Counted from the stretch's first letter, positions 18,425 through 28,742 are shown. The stretch is DNA of 64,000 bases from Marivirga arenosa (GCF_030503895.2 NZ_CP129970.2:2713001-2777000), one strand, 5' to 3'. Notes: a model not told the origin generated them from the sequence alone. Translations and numbers: made by a program.

Positions 18425-20077
18425 TTACTTTTCTTTCATTCTTTTGTATTCATTGATCAACCCATTTGTAGAAGCATCATGACCAATTACTGGGTTGTCA
18501 TGATCTAATTCAGGTAGAATAAGTCCAGCTAATTGTTTTCCTAGCTCAACACCCCACTGATCAAAACTAAATATGTTCCATAAAATCCCTTGAACAAATA
18601 TTTTATGCTCATATAATGCAATTAGGCTACCCAATGATTTAGGTGTCACCTTTTTTAATAAAATAGAGTTGGTTGGGTTATCTCCTTTAAATACTTTGAA
18701 CGGCAATAATTTCTCAATTTCATCAGAACTCAAGCCTTTATTCTCTAATTCCTTTCTGGCTTCTTTCTCGGTTTTTCCATTCATTAAAGCTTCTGTTTGT
18801 GCAAAGAAATTAGCTAAAAGTTTTTGATGATGATCTCCGATAGGATTATGAGAATTAGCCGGAGCAATAAAATCGCATGGTATCATTTTGGTACCTTGAT
18901 GAATCAATTGATAAAATGCGTGCTGACCATTAGTTCCAGGTTCACCCCAAACGATTGGTCCTGTTTGATAATTCACTGGATTACCATTTCTATCGACTGA
19001 TTTACCATTACTTTCCATATTTCCTTGTTGGAAATAGGCAGCGAATCTATGTAGATATTGATCATATGGTAAAATAGCTTCAGTTTCTGCATTGAAGAAA
19101 TTATTATACCATAATCCGATTAGTGCCAAAATTACAGGGGCATTTTTTTCAAATGGCGTGCTTTGGAAATGATTATCCATTTCGTGAGCTCCTTTAAGGA
19201 GTTCTTCAAAATTATCATAGCCAATATTTAAGGCAATAGACAGACCTATGGCTGACCAAAGTGAGTATCTACCGCCAACCCAGTCCCAGAATTCGAACAT
19301 ATTGGCAGGATCAATACCAAACTTTTCAACCCCTTCCTTATTGGTGCTTAATGCAATAAAGTGTTTTTTAATATCAGGTTCATTTCCTCCATTTTCAAGA
19401 AACCAATTTCTAGCAGTATGTGCATTAGTCATGGTTTCCTGAGTAGTGAAGGTCTTTGATGCTATTAAAAATAAGGTGGTTTCAGGATCTATTTTCTTCA
19501 GAACTTCAGCAATGTGAGTAGCATCAACATTGGACACGAAATAACTTTCAATATCCTCAACTTTATAAGGTTTCAAAGCTTCGGTTACCATTACAGGCCC
19601 TAAGTCTGAACCACCAATTCCAATATTAACAATATGTTTAATTTCTTTACCTGTATATCCTTTCCACTCACCAGAATGAATTTTATTGCTAAAATCCTTC
19701 ATTTGCTTTCTAACCTTCTCAACTAGAGGCATTACATCATTTCCTGATTCATAAACAGCTTTACCAGAGAAATTTCTTAAAGCAGTATGAAGCACAGCTC
19801 GCTTCTCAGTTTGATTAATTTTATCTCCTGAAAACATTGCTTCAATCTCTTCTTTCAATTTCATCTCTTCTGCAAATTGAAGTAAAAGATCTAAAGTGAC
19901 TGAATTGATTTTATTTTTAGAATAATCTATAAATAAAGATTCTGTATTGATGGTGAATTTTTCAAATCTTCCTTTTTCCTGCTCAAACAGAGTCTTAAGA
20001 TGAATATCTTTCACATTTTGAAAATGTTCATCTAGCTTTTTCCAATTAGATGTCTGAATAGGTGATATATATTTCAT
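18425..20077 (-). CDS. pgi: Glucose-6-phosphate isomerase
   Basis: 550 residues, the long (E. coli/eukaryote-like) form. It interconverts glucose-6-phosphate and fructose-6-phosphate in the cytoplasm. The SIS-fold signatures are present: IGGSDLGP for phosphate binding, [13 protein letters not shown] (about 266-278), and [12 protein letters not shown] near the C terminus. It joins the glycogen genes to glycolysis. It is first in a two-gene operon with the HI0933 flavoprotein. A TAACTTTG promoter box lies about 32 bases upstream. Confidence 0.97.
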   Translation of the reverse strand: MKYISPIQTSNWKKLDEHFQNVKDIHLKTLFEQEKGRFEKFTINTESLFIDYSKNKINSVTLDLLLQFAEEMKLKEEIEAMFSGDKINQTEKRAVLHTALRNFSGKAVYESGNDVMPLVEKVRKQMKDFSNKIHSGEWKGYTGKEIKHIVNIGIGGSDLGPVMVTEALKPYKVEDIESYFVSNVDATHIAEVLKKIDPETTLFLIASKTFTTQETMTNAHTARNWFLENGGNEPDIKKHFIALSTNKEGVEKFGIDPANMFEFWDWVGGRYSLWSAIGLSIALNIGYDNFEELLKGAHEMDNHFQSTPFEKNAPVILALIGLWYNNFFNAETEAILPYDQYLHRFAAYFQQGNMESNGKSVDRNGNPVNYQTGPIVWGEPGTNGQHAFYQLIHQGTKMIPCDFIAPANSHNPIGDHHQKLLANFFAQTEALMNGKTEKEARKELENKGLSSDEIEKLLPFKVFKGDNPTNSILLKKVTPKSLGSLIALYEHKIFVQGILWNIFSFDQWGVELGKQLAGLILPELDHDNPVIGHDASTNGLINEYKRMKEK

Positions 20078-20108
20078 TCTAAATAATTTCTTTTCTAATA
20101 ATAATCCG

Positions 20109-20116
20109 CAAAGTTA
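20109..20116 (-). promoter_or_regulatory. Bacteroidota -7 promoter box for pgi
   Basis: The complement reads TAACTTTG (TAnnTTTG), 32 bases upstream of the pgi ATG at 20077. Confidence 0.5.
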
Positions 20117-20147
20117 AAGCCTATCCATTAAAAAGATAACTTTAGAT

Positions 20148-20155
20148 TACTTTTG
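20148..20155 (+). promoter_or_regulatory. Candidate -7 box ahead of the PolB-like exonuclease
   Basis: TACTTTTG matches TAnnTTTG. It lies 160 bases before the likely ATG at 20316, so the mRNA would have a long leader. It is divergent from the pgi box. Confidence 0.35.
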
Positions 20156-20315
20156 TTTTAGCTATGTAAGTATTAGATGGCAATAAGTATTCCTATTGCA
20201 CTAATAGAACAAACATTGATTATTTAAGACGAAATATTTGCTTTCGAAGCTATGTACTATTTATAGATGGAAATTTTGCATAAATTCAAACAGCTTTCAA
20301 CCTAAAATAATAATC

Positions 20316-21014
20316 ATGGCAATACTATTTATTGATATCGAGACAATTCCGCAGTCGCCAAATTATAACGCATTAAGTGAAAGAGAAAAGCAGTTATGGC
20401 AACACAAATCATCATTTTTTGCTAAAGAAAAAGAAACAGCGGAAGAGCTGTATGAAAGAGCAGGGATATATGCTGAATTTGGAAAAATAATTGTAATATC
20501 AATGGGCTGGTTGTATGGAGAAGATGATAACCGAACCTTAAGACTTTTAACTCTTAAGAACCATAATGAAAAAGAGCTTCTAGAAGCACTAATTCAAGTA
20601 TTACATAAAGTGGATAACTCTGACTCTTTAATTTGCGGTCATAATATCAAAGAGTTTGATATTCCTTATATTTGCAGAAGGATATTAATAAATGGATTAA
20701 AACTTCCCTCTATTTTAGACGTTGCATCCATGAAACCATGGCAAACTCCTTTTTTAGATACACTTGAGTTGTGGAAGTTTGGAGATCGAAAAAATTACAC
20801 TAAGTTAGATTTATTGGCCCATATATTTGATTTGCCAACAAGCAAAGATGATATTGATGGAAGCCAAGTATATGAAGTTTATTATAAAGATGGTGATTTA
20901 AATAGAATTGCCGAATATTGTGAAAAAGATGTATTGCTCACTTCTCAATTGTACCTTAAGTTAAAAGGGCAGCCTATCTTGGAAAAAGAGCAAATCACTA
21001 AAGTTTCAGGATGA
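20316..21014 (+). CDS. Predicted 3'-5' exonuclease, PolB-exonuclease-like (DEDDy fold)
   Basis: 232 residues from ATG 20316. An in-frame TTG at 20238 would add 26 unlike residues and is rejected because the DEDD fold starts right after this Met. Active-site residues: D7 and E9 in FIDIET, the Asp in GHNIKEFDIPYI, and the Asp in YCEKDV with the Tyr of the DEDDy class. The family resembles the proofreading domain of B-family polymerases but has no polymerase domain. Its role in DNA or RNA end trimming is inferred. RNase R follows after 66 bases, possibly in the same transcript. Confidence 0.87.
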   Translation: MAILFIDIETIPQSPNYNALSEREKQLWQHKSSFFAKEKETAEELYERAGIYAEFGKIIVISMGWLYGEDDNRTLRLLTLKNHNEKELLEALIQVLHKVDNSDSLICGHNIKEFDIPYICRRILINGLKLPSILDVASMKPWQTPFLDTLELWKFGDRKNYTKLDLLAHIFDLPTSKDDIDGSQVYEVYYKDGDLNRIAEYCEKDVLLTSQLYLKLKGQPILEKEQITKVSG

Positions 21015-21080
21015 TTGAATTATATTAATTCCTTCACAATGGCTTAATCTAATCCTGAGCTAAATATTTTAAATTTAAAT

Positions 21081-23246
21081 ATGAGTAAAAAAAGAAATAA
21101 AAAAGGACCTAAAAGGGTTAAAAAGCCAATAAAGAGTATACCAGAACTTAAAAATGAAGTTCAGCAAATATTGGATTTTAATCTTCATAAATCGTATACA
21201 GTAAGAAATATTGCCAAAGCTATAGGAAGCAATACTGCTGAGGCTAAAAGATTAATAGATAAGGTTTTAATAGAATTATTAAATGAAGGGAAAATTGAAA
21301 AAGCTTCCCGCGCGAGTTATGTTTCGAACAAGGAGCCTGAGTTTATAATTGGAAAAGTTGATCATGTTAATCCTAGATTAGCTTATATAATATCTGCTGA
21401 GCGAGAAGACGATATCATTGTTAAAACTGATAATCTGAAAGGCGCTTTGCATAATGATACAGTCAAAGTCGTAGTCATTAAGAAAAACCGAGATGGTAGG
21501 GAAGAAGGAAAAGTAATTGAAATAGTGGAAAGAGCTAAAACTCAATTTGTAGGTAGAATAGACAAGTCTGTTCGCTATGCATTTATGATTCCTGACAGTC
21601 GATATATCCACACTGATTTCTTTATCCTACATGATAAACTTGGAGGTGCTAAACACCAAGATAAAGTGATTGCTGAAATTACTAGCTGGGGTGGGCAGGA
21701 TAGAAAGCCTGAAGCTAAAGTTGTGAAAGTTTTAGGACCGGCTGGAGAAAATGAGGCTGAGATTCACTCCATAATGGCGGAATTTGAACTGCCAATGGAA
21801 TTTCCAGAAGCAGTTATCAAAGAATCAGAGCAGATCAGTGATAAAATGCCAGATAAAGAAATTTCCAAAAGAAGGGATATGCGTGAAACTACGACTTTCA
21901 CTATCGATCCTGAGGATGCAAAAGATTTTGATGATGCCATCTCCTTCAAGAAACTAAAGAATGGTAATTATGAGATCGGTATCCACATAGCGGATGTTAC
22001 GTATTATGTTCAACCCGGGACATTATTAGAAGAAGAAGCATTCCACAGAGCCACTTCGGTTTACTTAGTGGATAGAACAATTCCAATGCTACCGGAAAGA
22101 TTATCAAACGGACTGTGTTCACTTCGACCAAATGAAGATAAATTTACTTTTTCTGCTGTTTTTGAATTAGATCAAAAAGGAGGGATTCATAATCAATGGT
22201 TTGGGAGAACTGTGACTCATTCTGACAGAAGGTTTACTTATGAGGAGGCGCAAGCAGTTATTGAAACTGGAGTTGGTGATCATGCTGAAGAACTTACTAC
22301 TCTAAATAATATTGCGAAAAAGCTTAAGGAAACCCGATTTAAGCACGGGGCCATAGCATTTGAATCAGTTGAAGTGAAATTCAAGTTAGATGAAAATGGA
22401 AAGCCATTGGGAGTTATTCCAAAAGTTAGGAAGGACGCCCATAAATTGGTGGAGGAATATATGCTGTTAGCCAATAGAAAAGTGGCGGAGTTTGTCGCCA
22501 CCCAGAAAAAAGGAGATCAAAAATTGACTTTTGTTTATCGTCAGCACGATTATCCTGATCCAGAAAAGCTTTCTACCTTTTCAATGTTTGCCAAAAGATT
22601 TGGTCATGAACTAGAAATTGAAGAAAAGGCGGTTGCAAAATCATTGAACTCATTAATGAATGAAATTCAAGGAAAACCAGAGCAGAATGTATTAGAAAGC
22701 TTAGCTATTCGATCCATGGCTAAGGCAAAATATACTACTAAAAACTCATTTCATTTTGGATTAGCTTTTCAATATTATACTCATTTTACTTCTCCAATAA
22801 GACGTTATCCTGATGTAATGGTGCATAGACTATTGCAACATTATTTAGATGAAGGAAAGTCAGTAAATGCTGAAGAGTATGAAAGCAAATGTTTACATTC
22901 TTCAGAAATGGAGAAACGAGCATCTGATGCTGAGCGTGCTTCTATCAAGTATAAGCAAGTTGAATTCATGGCTTCTGTTGAGGATAAAGCTTTCGATGGA
23001 TTAGTAACGGGGGTTACCGAATGGGGGATATTTGTAGAAATCATTGAAACCAAATGCGAAGGTATGGTTCGCTTGGTTGATATGACGGATGATTACTATG
23101 AATTCGATGAAAAGAATTACCGTGTAATTGGTCAGAATAATAAGCGCATGATAACCTTGGGTGATCCTGTGACCGTAAGAGTAAAAGCGACTGATATCGA
23201 TAAAAGAACTATCGATTTAGAGTTTTGCGAGAAAGAAGAAGTATAA
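21081..23246 (+). CDS. rnr: Ribonuclease R (3'-5' exoribonuclease)
   Basis: 721 residues. It has a Lys/Arg-rich N terminus (KKRNKKGPKRVKKP), a winged-helix segment (about 20-75), cold-shock OB domains, the RNB catalytic domain with the Asp cluster DPEDAKDFDDAI (D276, D282, D284, D285), and a C-terminal S1 domain starting near GLVTGVTEWGIFVEI. It degrades structured RNA processively from the 3' end in the cytoplasm. The lysine-rich tail at the end of E. coli RNase R is not present; the protein ends just after S1. Confidence 0.95.
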   Translation: MSKKRNKKGPKRVKKPIKSIPELKNEVQQILDFNLHKSYTVRNIAKAIGSNTAEAKRLIDKVLIELLNEGKIEKASRASYVSNKEPEFIIGKVDHVNPRLAYIISAEREDDIIVKTDNLKGALHNDTVKVVVIKKNRDGREEGKVIEIVERAKTQFVGRIDKSVRYAFMIPDSRYIHTDFFILHDKLGGAKHQDKVIAEITSWGGQDRKPEAKVVKVLGPAGENEAEIHSIMAEFELPMEFPEAVIKESEQISDKMPDKEISKRRDMRETTTFTIDPEDAKDFDDAISFKKLKNGNYEIGIHIADVTYYVQPGTLLEEEAFHRATSVYLVDRTIPMLPERLSNGLCSLRPNEDKFTFSAVFELDQKGGIHNQWFGRTVTHSDRRFTYEEAQAVIETGVGDHAEELTTLNNIAKKLKETRFKHGAIAFESVEVKFKLDENGKPLGVIPKVRKDAHKLVEEYMLLANRKVAEFVATQKKGDQKLTFVYRQHDYPDPEKLSTFSMFAKRFGHELEIEEKAVAKSLNSLMNEIQGKPEQNVLESLAIRSMAKAKYTTKNSFHFGLAFQYYTHFTSPIRRYPDVMVHRLLQHYLDEGKSVNAEEYESKCLHSSEMEKRASDAERASIKYKQVEFMASVEDKAFDGLVTGVTEWGIFVEIIETKCEGMVRLVDMTDDYYEFDEKNYRVIGQNNKRMITLGDPVTVRVKATDIDKRTIDLEFCEKEEV

Positions 23247-23281
23247 TTCACAATCAAGATTTAAATTTTAAGTTGAATCCC

Positions 23282-23289
23282 TAATTTTG
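23282..23289 (+). promoter_or_regulatory. Bacteroidota -7 promoter box for hisB
   Basis: TAATTTTG, an exact TAnnTTTG, 19 bases upstream of ATG 23309. It suggests that hisB is transcribed from its own promoter. Confidence 0.5.
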
Positions 23290-23308
23290 GGCTTTCAAAT
23301 TATAGACG

Positions 23309-24406
23309 ATGAAAAAGAAAGTATTATTCATAGATAGAGACGGAACAATTATACAAGAACCACCGATTGATTTTCAGGTTGATTCACTCGAAAAGTTAGA
23401 GTTTTTACCCTATGCCATAAGTGCATTGCAATTCATAGCTCAAAACTCTGATTATGAATTGGTAATGGTTACAAATCAAGATGGTTTAGGAACTGATTCA
23501 TATCCAGAAGATACCTTCTGGCCAGCTCATAATAAAATGTTGAAGCAATTAGAAATTGAGGGGATTACTTTTGCAGAGCAACATATTGATAGAACCTTTG
23601 AAGATGAAGGAAAAGATACCCGTAAACCAGGGACGGGCCTTTTGAAAAAATACTTTTCTGAGGAGTATGATTTGGCAAATAGTTTTGTGATTGGTGACAG
23701 GAAGACGGATGTTCAATTAGCGGAAAACTTGGGAGCGAAGTCTATTTTTATTGGAGAAGATTTAAAGGAAGCTACTTTTTCAACTCAAGATTGGAGACAG
23801 ATTGCTGAATATTTAGTTAAGCCTGCTCGCACTGCCAATATAAATCGTAAAACGAATGAAACGGATATTAAGATTGAATTGAATCTAGATGGAAGCGGAA
23901 ATGCCAATAATTCAACTGGCTTAAAGTTTTTTGACCATATGCTGGATCAGTTAGGTAAGCATGGTGGATTAGATTTAAGTATTCAAGTTGATGGCGATTT
24001 AGAAGTTGATGAGCACCATACCATAGAAGATACGGCTTTAGCATTAGGAGAGGCATTCAAACAAGCATTGGGCAATAAAAAAGGAATATATAGATATGGC
24101 TTTTTATTACCTATGGATGATGCTTTAGCTCAAGTAGCAATTGATTTCGGTGGAAGGCCTTGGATAAATTGGGATGCGGAATTCAAGAGAGAAATGGTAG
24201 GGGACATGCCTACTGAAATGTTTTTCCATTTCTTTAAATCATTCTCTGATTCATCTCAATGTAATTTAGATATTAAGGTCAGCGGTGATAATGAGCACCA
24301 TAAGATTGAAGCCATATTCAAAGGCTGGGCCAGAGCTATAAAAATGGCAGTCAGCCGTGATGAAAGCAGATTGAATGATCTGCCTTCCACAAAAGGTGCA
24401 TTATAA
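23309..24406 (+). CDS. hisB: Bifunctional histidinol-phosphatase / imidazoleglycerol-phosphate dehydratase
   Basis: 365 residues. The N-terminal HAD phosphatase (1-165) has DRDGT (9-13). The C-terminal dehydratase (about 170-365) has the metal-binding EHHTIED at 235-241. It catalyses steps 6 and 8 of histidine synthesis. The cysteine-rich zinc loop of E. coli HisB is replaced by [17 protein letters not shown], with no Cys. No other his gene is adjacent: the neighbours are rnr (convergent-free, 62 bp upstream) and a sensor gene. Its own promoter box and terminator make it a single-gene unit. Confidence 0.95.
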   Translation: MKKKVLFIDRDGTIIQEPPIDFQVDSLEKLEFLPYAISALQFIAQNSDYELVMVTNQDGLGTDSYPEDTFWPAHNKMLKQLEIEGITFAEQHIDRTFEDEGKDTRKPGTGLLKKYFSEEYDLANSFVIGDRKTDVQLAENLGAKSIFIGEDLKEATFSTQDWRQIAEYLVKPARTANINRKTNETDIKIELNLDGSGNANNSTGLKFFDHMLDQLGKHGGLDLSIQVDGDLEVDEHHTIEDTALALGEAFKQALGNKKGIYRYGFLLPMDDALAQVAIDFGGRPWINWDAEFKREMVGDMPTEMFFHFFKSFSDSSQCNLDIKVSGDNEHHKIEAIFKGWARAIKMAVSRDESRLNDLPSTKGAL

Positions 24407-24413
24407 AAGAGAA

Positions 24414-24439
24414 GAAAGGCTAGTGTTATCTAGCCTTTC
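24414..24439. terminator. Bidirectional terminator between hisB and the sensor gene
   Basis: A perfect 10-bp stem GAAAGGCTAG / CTAGCCTTTC (24414-24423 and 24430-24439) with a 6-base loop, ending at the stop codon of the convergent sensor gene. Confidence 0.75.
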
Positions 24440-26637
24440 TAAATATTTACTTTTTTTGTTTGAAACAGGTGTTTTAAGACTTTTTTCCCAAACTCAGCTT
24501 CAGTTTTATTGAATAGTATAGAGTAATAAATCTTTTGATTGTATTCAACCTTAGTCAGTACATACCTGCAATCATAAGAACTGCCATATTTATCCATTAT
24601 TTTGCTTTCTTTTCTTTCAGATACACCTGTTAAAATAAAAGAAGGATCATTATAGAGTGATTCAATTTCTTTTTCAATGTGCGACTTTAGAATTAAATCA
24701 GGATGATTACCACTTAAATCTGCCTCTGAATATGAAAGGGTTTTTAAAACGTAATTATTGCTAGATATAATTCTAAAATTATGATCAAAAAATAATACGC
24801 CTTCATAAACTTTACCAAGTAACCCGTCCATCATATCAATTTGAAGATTTTTGAAGTTAATTTTATGGTGCAAAGTTTTTTCATTTCTACTCATTTCTTC
24901 TTGAGTAGCCTGCAATTCCTCCATATTCTGTCTCATTTCCTCTTCTTGTGACCTTAATTGTTCAGTCATTTCTTGAGAATTCTTAAGTAAATAATTCGTT
25001 TTTTCTTGCATTTTAATCGACTCAATAACTGCCCCTAATCTCAAAGAAAGTTCCTTTAAAAAGGTTTTTTCGTGTTTTTCCAAAGCTTTGAAAGAGGCGA
25101 TTTCTAATACACCAAGAATTTGGTTTTCTGTTTTTAAAGGTACAATTATAATAGATCGGGGAGGTGCTTCTCCCAAGCCTGACGTGATGTTAACATATCC
25201 TGTAGGAACTTCAGTTAGATATAGTATATCACCTTCAAGCCAGCTTTGCCCTACAAGCCCTTGACCTTTATTGATTTCTTTTTTTATGTATTTTCTACGG
25301 TCGAAGGCATATGAGCCTTTCAATTCCATAAAGGCTTCTTTATGGTCATTTGAATCATTTAGAATAAAGAAGGCTCCTTGATTAGCATCAATATATTTTA
25401 CTACCTCACTTATTATTTTGTAAGAAAAATCTTTTAAGTCAGATTGACTTGATTTCATTAAATCGCTAATATGACTCAATCCATTTATGATCCAATTTTG
25501 CTTTAGATCTTCTGTATTCTTCTTTTCTAAAGACTGATTTTTTTCTTTTATCAGATGAAGATTTTCTTCAAGATTTTCAAGCATTTGGTGAAAGTTTCTA
25601 TATAGACTTCCAATTTCATCAACTGACTGGTGATTAAGTTCTTTACTAACATTACTATCACCTGAAAGAACTTTTTTTGTAATGTTATCCAACTTTATGA
25701 TAGGTTTAGATACAGTTTTTCGTAAATAAAAAACTAATAGTGCGATAGTAACTAATAGGATTATAAATGTGCTAATTACTACATAAAATGCTTTTTGGTT
25801 TATCTCTTGATATTTAGAGTTGATTTTACTGTATAATAATGATATCTGCGGTTCTGTTTGGTTCTTATACCTATTTAACTCTAAAAATTGACCTGATCTC
25901 TCATTTAAGCCAATTTCAATTTCAGTCTGAACTATTTTGTCGAAATGATTTCTGTAGGCACGAATAGCATTAATTGTAGACCTCTTGTATGAATTTATCA
26001 TATGAGGAAATTCTTCCGTTTTTGCATTTTCAATAAAAGAAATAAATTCATCTGTGGTATTATGTAGTTTATCTACATAGCCCATATCTTTCCTCAAAGC
26101 GAAATCTTTCTCATGTCTTCTTAAACTAAATGCAAACACTTTTTCCTCTGCAGAAATGCATTCTTGAACCTCATGCACAAAGGTTCTCATTTCACCTTCA
26201 AGTCCATGATCTCTAAATCCTCTTTTCAAAAGTAATTTTCGCAGCTCGTCAAAAGAACTGCGGTAGCTTTTGGCAGAAGTTAATATGGAATGAAAATCCT
26301 GACTAAGACTTTTATCATTTATAAAATCGGAAGAGATTTTAGATTGTATTTCTTGCTCTACTAAGTCTAATTGAGTGAAAAAATCTAGAGTGAACTTACT
26401 TTTTCCATTATTTAAAAAATCTGGATCTTTCCAACCGAAAATCAGAAAGTCTTGCTCAATTTTCTGGGCTTTATCAAATTTCATCATGATTTCAGCCATA
26501 TCAGATTTTACTTTCTGATAATTATTGATTTGAGACCATAGCAGGGCTAAAATACATGCCCCTGAGAGCATTACGATTAATAATATTGAAAATGCTAGTA
26601 TGAATTTTTTACGGATAGCTAGATCTCTTATCTTCAT
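24439..26637 (-). CDS. Membrane sensor with HAMP, GAF and PAS domains, no output kinase
   Basis: 732 residues. A membrane helix (about 12-34) is followed by a periplasmic helical sensor region (35-280), a second helix (about 281-305), a HAMP linker, a GAF domain (about 395-545, with the GQGLVGQSW core), a Glu/Gln-rich coiled coil (about 550-605) and a PAS-like domain (about 612-720). There is no H-box, ATPase, GGDEF, EAL, phosphatase or MCP hairpin, and the protein ends just after PAS. The signal must pass by protein contact or an unseen partner. Bacteroidota encode many such GAF-PAS proteins. Single gene. Confidence 0.82.
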   Translation of the reverse strand: MKIRDLAIRKKFILAFSILLIVMLSGACILALLWSQINNYQKVKSDMAEIMMKFDKAQKIEQDFLIFGWKDPDFLNNGKSKFTLDFFTQLDLVEQEIQSKISSDFINDKSLSQDFHSILTSAKSYRSSFDELRKLLLKRGFRDHGLEGEMRTFVHEVQECISAEEKVFAFSLRRHEKDFALRKDMGYVDKLHNTTDEFISFIENAKTEEFPHMINSYKRSTINAIRAYRNHFDKIVQTEIEIGLNERSGQFLELNRYKNQTEPQISLLYSKINSKYQEINQKAFYVVISTFIILLVTIALLVFYLRKTVSKPIIKLDNITKKVLSGDSNVSKELNHQSVDEIGSLYRNFHQMLENLEENLHLIKEKNQSLEKKNTEDLKQNWIINGLSHISDLMKSSQSDLKDFSYKIISEVVKYIDANQGAFFILNDSNDHKEAFMELKGSYAFDRRKYIKKEINKGQGLVGQSWLEGDILYLTEVPTGYVNITSGLGEAPPRSIIIVPLKTENQILGVLEIASFKALEKHEKTFLKELSLRLGAVIESIKMQEKTNYLLKNSQEMTEQLRSQEEEMRQNMEELQATQEEMSRNEKTLHHKINFKNLQIDMMDGLLGKVYEGVLFFDHNFRIISSNNYVLKTLSYSEADLSGNHPDLILKSHIEKEIESLYNDPSFILTGVSERKESKIMDKYGSSYDCRYVLTKVEYNQKIYYSILFNKTEAEFGKKVLKHLFQTKKVNI

Positions 26638-26788
26638 TTATAGTTAATTTTCTACGAAGATAAAATCGAAATTAGCTTAAGCTGTTAAGCTATTAAAAAA
26701 CCATTATTAATGATTGTTTAATTTTTCTGTAAAGATTTATTGAAAACTTAATATACTGCTTTTTTGAAAAATATTTCGTTGAATAATA

Positions 26789-27157
26789 CTAATAAATCCC
26801 ACTGCCTAACATCACTAAAGTACAGGCGTTTTCAGTTTCTATTCCTTTTTCTTGAGCCATTTTAGAAAGTTCAGGATTTTCTGTACCTGGGTTGAAAATG
26901 ATCCTTTTAGGATTTAACGATAATAAATAATCATAATATTCTGGTTGATGTCGAGCTCCCAGATAGAGTGTGATGGTATCCACATCCTTAACCTCAGGTG
27001 ATTTTCTAATATCTTGAATTTCTTCTCCAAATACCTCTCCTTTTTTTATGCCAACAGGTACAAATTCATGTCCTGCATTGGATAATCTATCGGCAGCAAA
27101 ATAAGCATACCTTGAAGGATTTGGAGTAGCTCCTATTATAACTGTTTTTTTACTCAT
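26789..27157 (-). CDS. CoA-binding domain protein (YccU-like, Rossmann fold)
   Basis: 122 residues from ATG 27157. A longer in-frame start at 27253 is rejected because it would run through the preceding gene and add residues unlike the family. The sequence begins TVIIGATPNPSRYA and contains the Rossmann glycines, the VDTITLYLGA strand and FNPGTENPE, typical of CoA_binding_2 proteins related to succinyl-CoA synthetase alpha. The function is unknown; CoA or nucleotide binding is inferred. Its start overlaps the upstream flavoprotein gene by 8 bp, so it is translationally coupled. Confidence 0.87.
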   Translation of the reverse strand: MSKKTVIIGATPNPSRYAYFAADRLSNAGHEFVPVGIKKGEVFGEEIQDIRKSPEVKDVDTITLYLGARHQPEYYDYLLSLNPKRIIFNPGTENPELSKMAQEKGIETENACTLVMLGSGIY

Positions 27158-28724
27158 TTTTAATTTTGTATAATTCAACAGCTCTTTCCGCACATCTTTC
27201 ACCATCCATTGCAGCTGAAACAATACCACCCGCATAGCCTGCACCTTCACCACAAGGAAAGAGCCTTTTCGTTTGCGTATGTTCTAACGATTCTTTTTCT
27301 CTAGGGATACGAATTGGGGAGGAAGTTCTACTTTCAACCCCCACAATAATTGCTTCATTGGTAAAATACCCCTTCATCTTCTTTCCAAAAGCTTTGAAAG
27401 CTGTTTTCAATCTTTCTGCAATAAATGGAGGTAAAACTTCATCCATTCGAGTGGATACCAATCCTGGTTGATATGAAGTGTCAGGTAAATCCTTACTTAA
27501 TTTTCCTTGTGTGAAATCAATTAGTCGTTGAGCTGGTGCAGCTTGAGTATTTCCAGCAATTTTACAAGCTTGCTGCTCTATGCTCTCTTGTAATGTTAAT
27601 CCTTTAAAAGGCCCCTTATCTTCATACTGAAGCATGTCTTCCAATTCAATTGCCACAACAATTCCTGAATTAGCATATTTCGAATCTCTTCTTGATGGAC
27701 TCATTCCATTTACCACTATTTCTCCACTTTCGGTGGCTGCTGGAACAATAAAACCACCTGGACACATGCAAAAAGAGAATACCCCTCTTTTTTTATCATT
27801 AAAATAGGTTTGATGTACTAATGCATAAGATGAGGCAGGTAGGTATTCTCCTCTATCATCACATTTATATTGAATTTGATCAATTATCCGTTGAGGATGT
27901 TCCACTCTAACCCCTAAAGCAAAAGGCTTAGCTTCAATTAAAATATTACTTTCATGAAGCAGGTGGAATATATCTCGGGCTGAATGACCTGTTGCTAAGA
28001 TATAAGCATCCGCTATATAATTTTTATCATTAGCTTTTACTCCTTTTAACTCGTTATTTTCTACCTGAAAGCTAGTTACTTTGGTGTCAAAATGTACTTC
28101 ACCACCATGTTCAATTATACTTTCACGTATACTTTGGATGATTTTTGGAAGTTTATTAGTGCCAATATGGGGATGTGCATCAATCATGATGTCTTCTTTG
28201 GCACCATGAGCAACCAAAATTTCCAGAATTCTATAAATATCGCCTCTTTTCTTTGAGCGAGTGTAGAGTTTTCCATCAGAATAGGTGCCAGCACCACCTT
28301 CTCCAAAGCAATAATTACTTTCAGAATTTACAATATGTTTTTTGTTAATATCTGCCAAATCTCTTCTTCTGGAACGAACATCTTTTCCTCTCTCTAATAT
28401 GACAGGCTTCCAGCCTAATTCAATAAATCTAAGTGCTGCAAATAATCCTGCCGGACCTGCACCAATAATAATTGCAGTTTGTTTGGCTTCATGAACTTTA
28501 GGTAAGTCAGATATTTTATAGTTTATTCTATCTGCTAAAGGAGTATCATTATTGATTTCAACTTTTACTCTTACCTTAACTTCTTTTGATCTAGCATCAA
28601 TTGATCTTTTTGCTATTCTGAAGTATTGAGAGTCTTTAAGTTGTAACTTATTTTTTATAGTTGATAATACAACTTCTTCGTTGAAAGCCTCTTCTGGCTT
28701 TAAAACTACTTCTTTCTCTATCAT
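27150..28724 (-). CDS. FAD-dependent dehydrogenase (COG2509-type)
   Basis: 524 residues. An N-terminal region of about 80 residues precedes the FAD site GAGPAG (88-93), as is characteristic of this family. Later blocks CFGEGGAGTYSDGKLYTR, CMCPGGFIVPA and CGEGAGYAGGIVSAAMDG complete the family signature. It is predicted to be a soluble oxidoreductase with unknown substrate. It lies between the MORN/barrel gene (18-bp gap) and the CoA-binding gene (8-bp overlap) in what looks like one operon beginning with TDO. Confidence 0.9.
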   Translation of the reverse strand: MIEKEVVLKPEEAFNEEVVLSTIKNKLQLKDSQYFRIAKRSIDARSKEVKVRVKVEINNDTPLADRINYKISDLPKVHEAKQTAIIIGAGPAGLFAALRFIELGWKPVILERGKDVRSRRRDLADINKKHIVNSESNYCFGEGGAGTYSDGKLYTRSKKRGDIYRILEILVAHGAKEDIMIDAHPHIGTNKLPKIIQSIRESIIEHGGEVHFDTKVTSFQVENNELKGVKANDKNYIADAYILATGHSARDIFHLLHESNILIEAKPFALGVRVEHPQRIIDQIQYKCDDRGEYLPASSYALVHQTYFNDKKRGVFSFCMCPGGFIVPAATESGEIVVNGMSPSRRDSKYANSGIVVAIELEDMLQYEDKGPFKGLTLQESIEQQACKIAGNTQAAPAQRLIDFTQGKLSKDLPDTSYQPGLVSTRMDEVLPPFIAERLKTAFKAFGKKMKGYFTNEAIIVGVESRTSSPIRIPREKESLEHTQTKRLFPCGEGAGYAGGIVSAAMDGERCAERAVELYKIKNE

Positions 28725-28742
28725 TTTAAATTGGTTTTATGG

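Noticed and set aside
20238-20315. N-terminal extension of the PolB-like exonuclease from TTG 20238
   Set aside because: The 26 extra residues look like translated leader; the DEDD fold begins immediately after ATG 20316.
27158-27253. Longer start for the CoA-binding protein
   Set aside because: It lies wholly inside the upstream flavoprotein gene, and the Rossmann fold starts just after ATG 27157.
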